A stretch of 50,164 nucleotides of DNA from Amoebidium appalachense. Lineage: Eukaryota > Ichthyosporea. The stretch covers positions 1 through 50,164 of the forward strand of contig CAVNZM010000031.1 in the NCBI GenBank assembly GCA_963693365.1. The letters run 5' to 3'. Both the position numbers and the translations under genes were made by a program. Positions 50,130-50,164 of this stretch are shown here, in pieces (positions within the stretch are counted from its first letter, which is position 1; each line of letters begins with the position of its first letter). The notes under the pieces are model-generated. The model saw nothing but the letters and a program-made list of their open reading frames with translations. It did no database searches and was not told the origin of the DNA.

Positions 50130-50164
50130 CCCCACGACATACATTCAAAGTTTCGTTTCTTCAA

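Overview
The window looks like part of a large double-stranded DNA virus genome, or a viral segment integrated in a eukaryotic chromosome, with an animal and probably arthropod host. Viral signs are three D5-family helicase paralogs, BRO/MSV199-type proteins ending in a T5orf172 nuclease-like domain, a YqaJ/lambda-type exonuclease, a CoiA-like nuclease, a patatin-like lipase and small zinc-finger proteins. They are mostly intronless, on both strands, with short spacers. Eukaryotic signs are TATA boxes followed 32-36 bases later by TCAGT/TCATT-type initiators, many CCAAT boxes, AATAAA signals that often contain the stop codon, long (CA)n and poly-G tracts, and one gene with six spliceosomal introns. 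No bacterial operon structure, tRNA, rRNA or CRISPR was seen. The species cannot be named from sequence alone.

Left part (1-16.6 kb): a D5 helicase running off the left edge, divergent from a PD-(D/E)XK nuclease; a frame-shifted patatin; a two-repeat unknown protein; a zinc-finger gene whose end holds the TATA box of a second D5 helicase; a large MSV199/T5orf172 protein; a YqaJ exonuclease; a small basic protein; a coiled-coil Arg/Glu-repeat protein; and several unknown genes. Middle (16.6-29.8 kb): few genes. It has a 134-bp tandem array, an acidic nuclear-type protein with a good promoter, two tiny Cys/His proteins, a two-helix membrane protein, poly-G arrays and a second coiled-coil protein.

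29.8-35 kb: a seven-exon JmjC-domain gene (histone-demethylase type) whose introns are filled with minisatellites. 36-41 kb: a Cys-rich membrane protein, then a 616-residue unknown protein flanked by related repeat arrays in opposite orientation. Right part (41.5-50.2 kb): a second and third PD-(D/E)XK paralog, a CoiA-like/zinc-ribbon protein, a five-finger protein, a third D5 helicase again divergent from a PD-(D/E)XK gene, a frame-shifted DNA methyltransferase, and a stand-alone plus a full-length MSV199-type gene.

Together the genes point to DNA replication and recombination (helicases, exonuclease, nucleases), DNA and chromatin modification (methyltransferase, JmjC) and transcription control (zinc fingers, MSV199, acidic protein). 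No capsid, packaging ATPase or DNA polymerase gene is recognisable here. Two promoter classes are visible: host-like TATA plus initiator, and a separate AATATTAT-type element 15-17 bases before the ATG.
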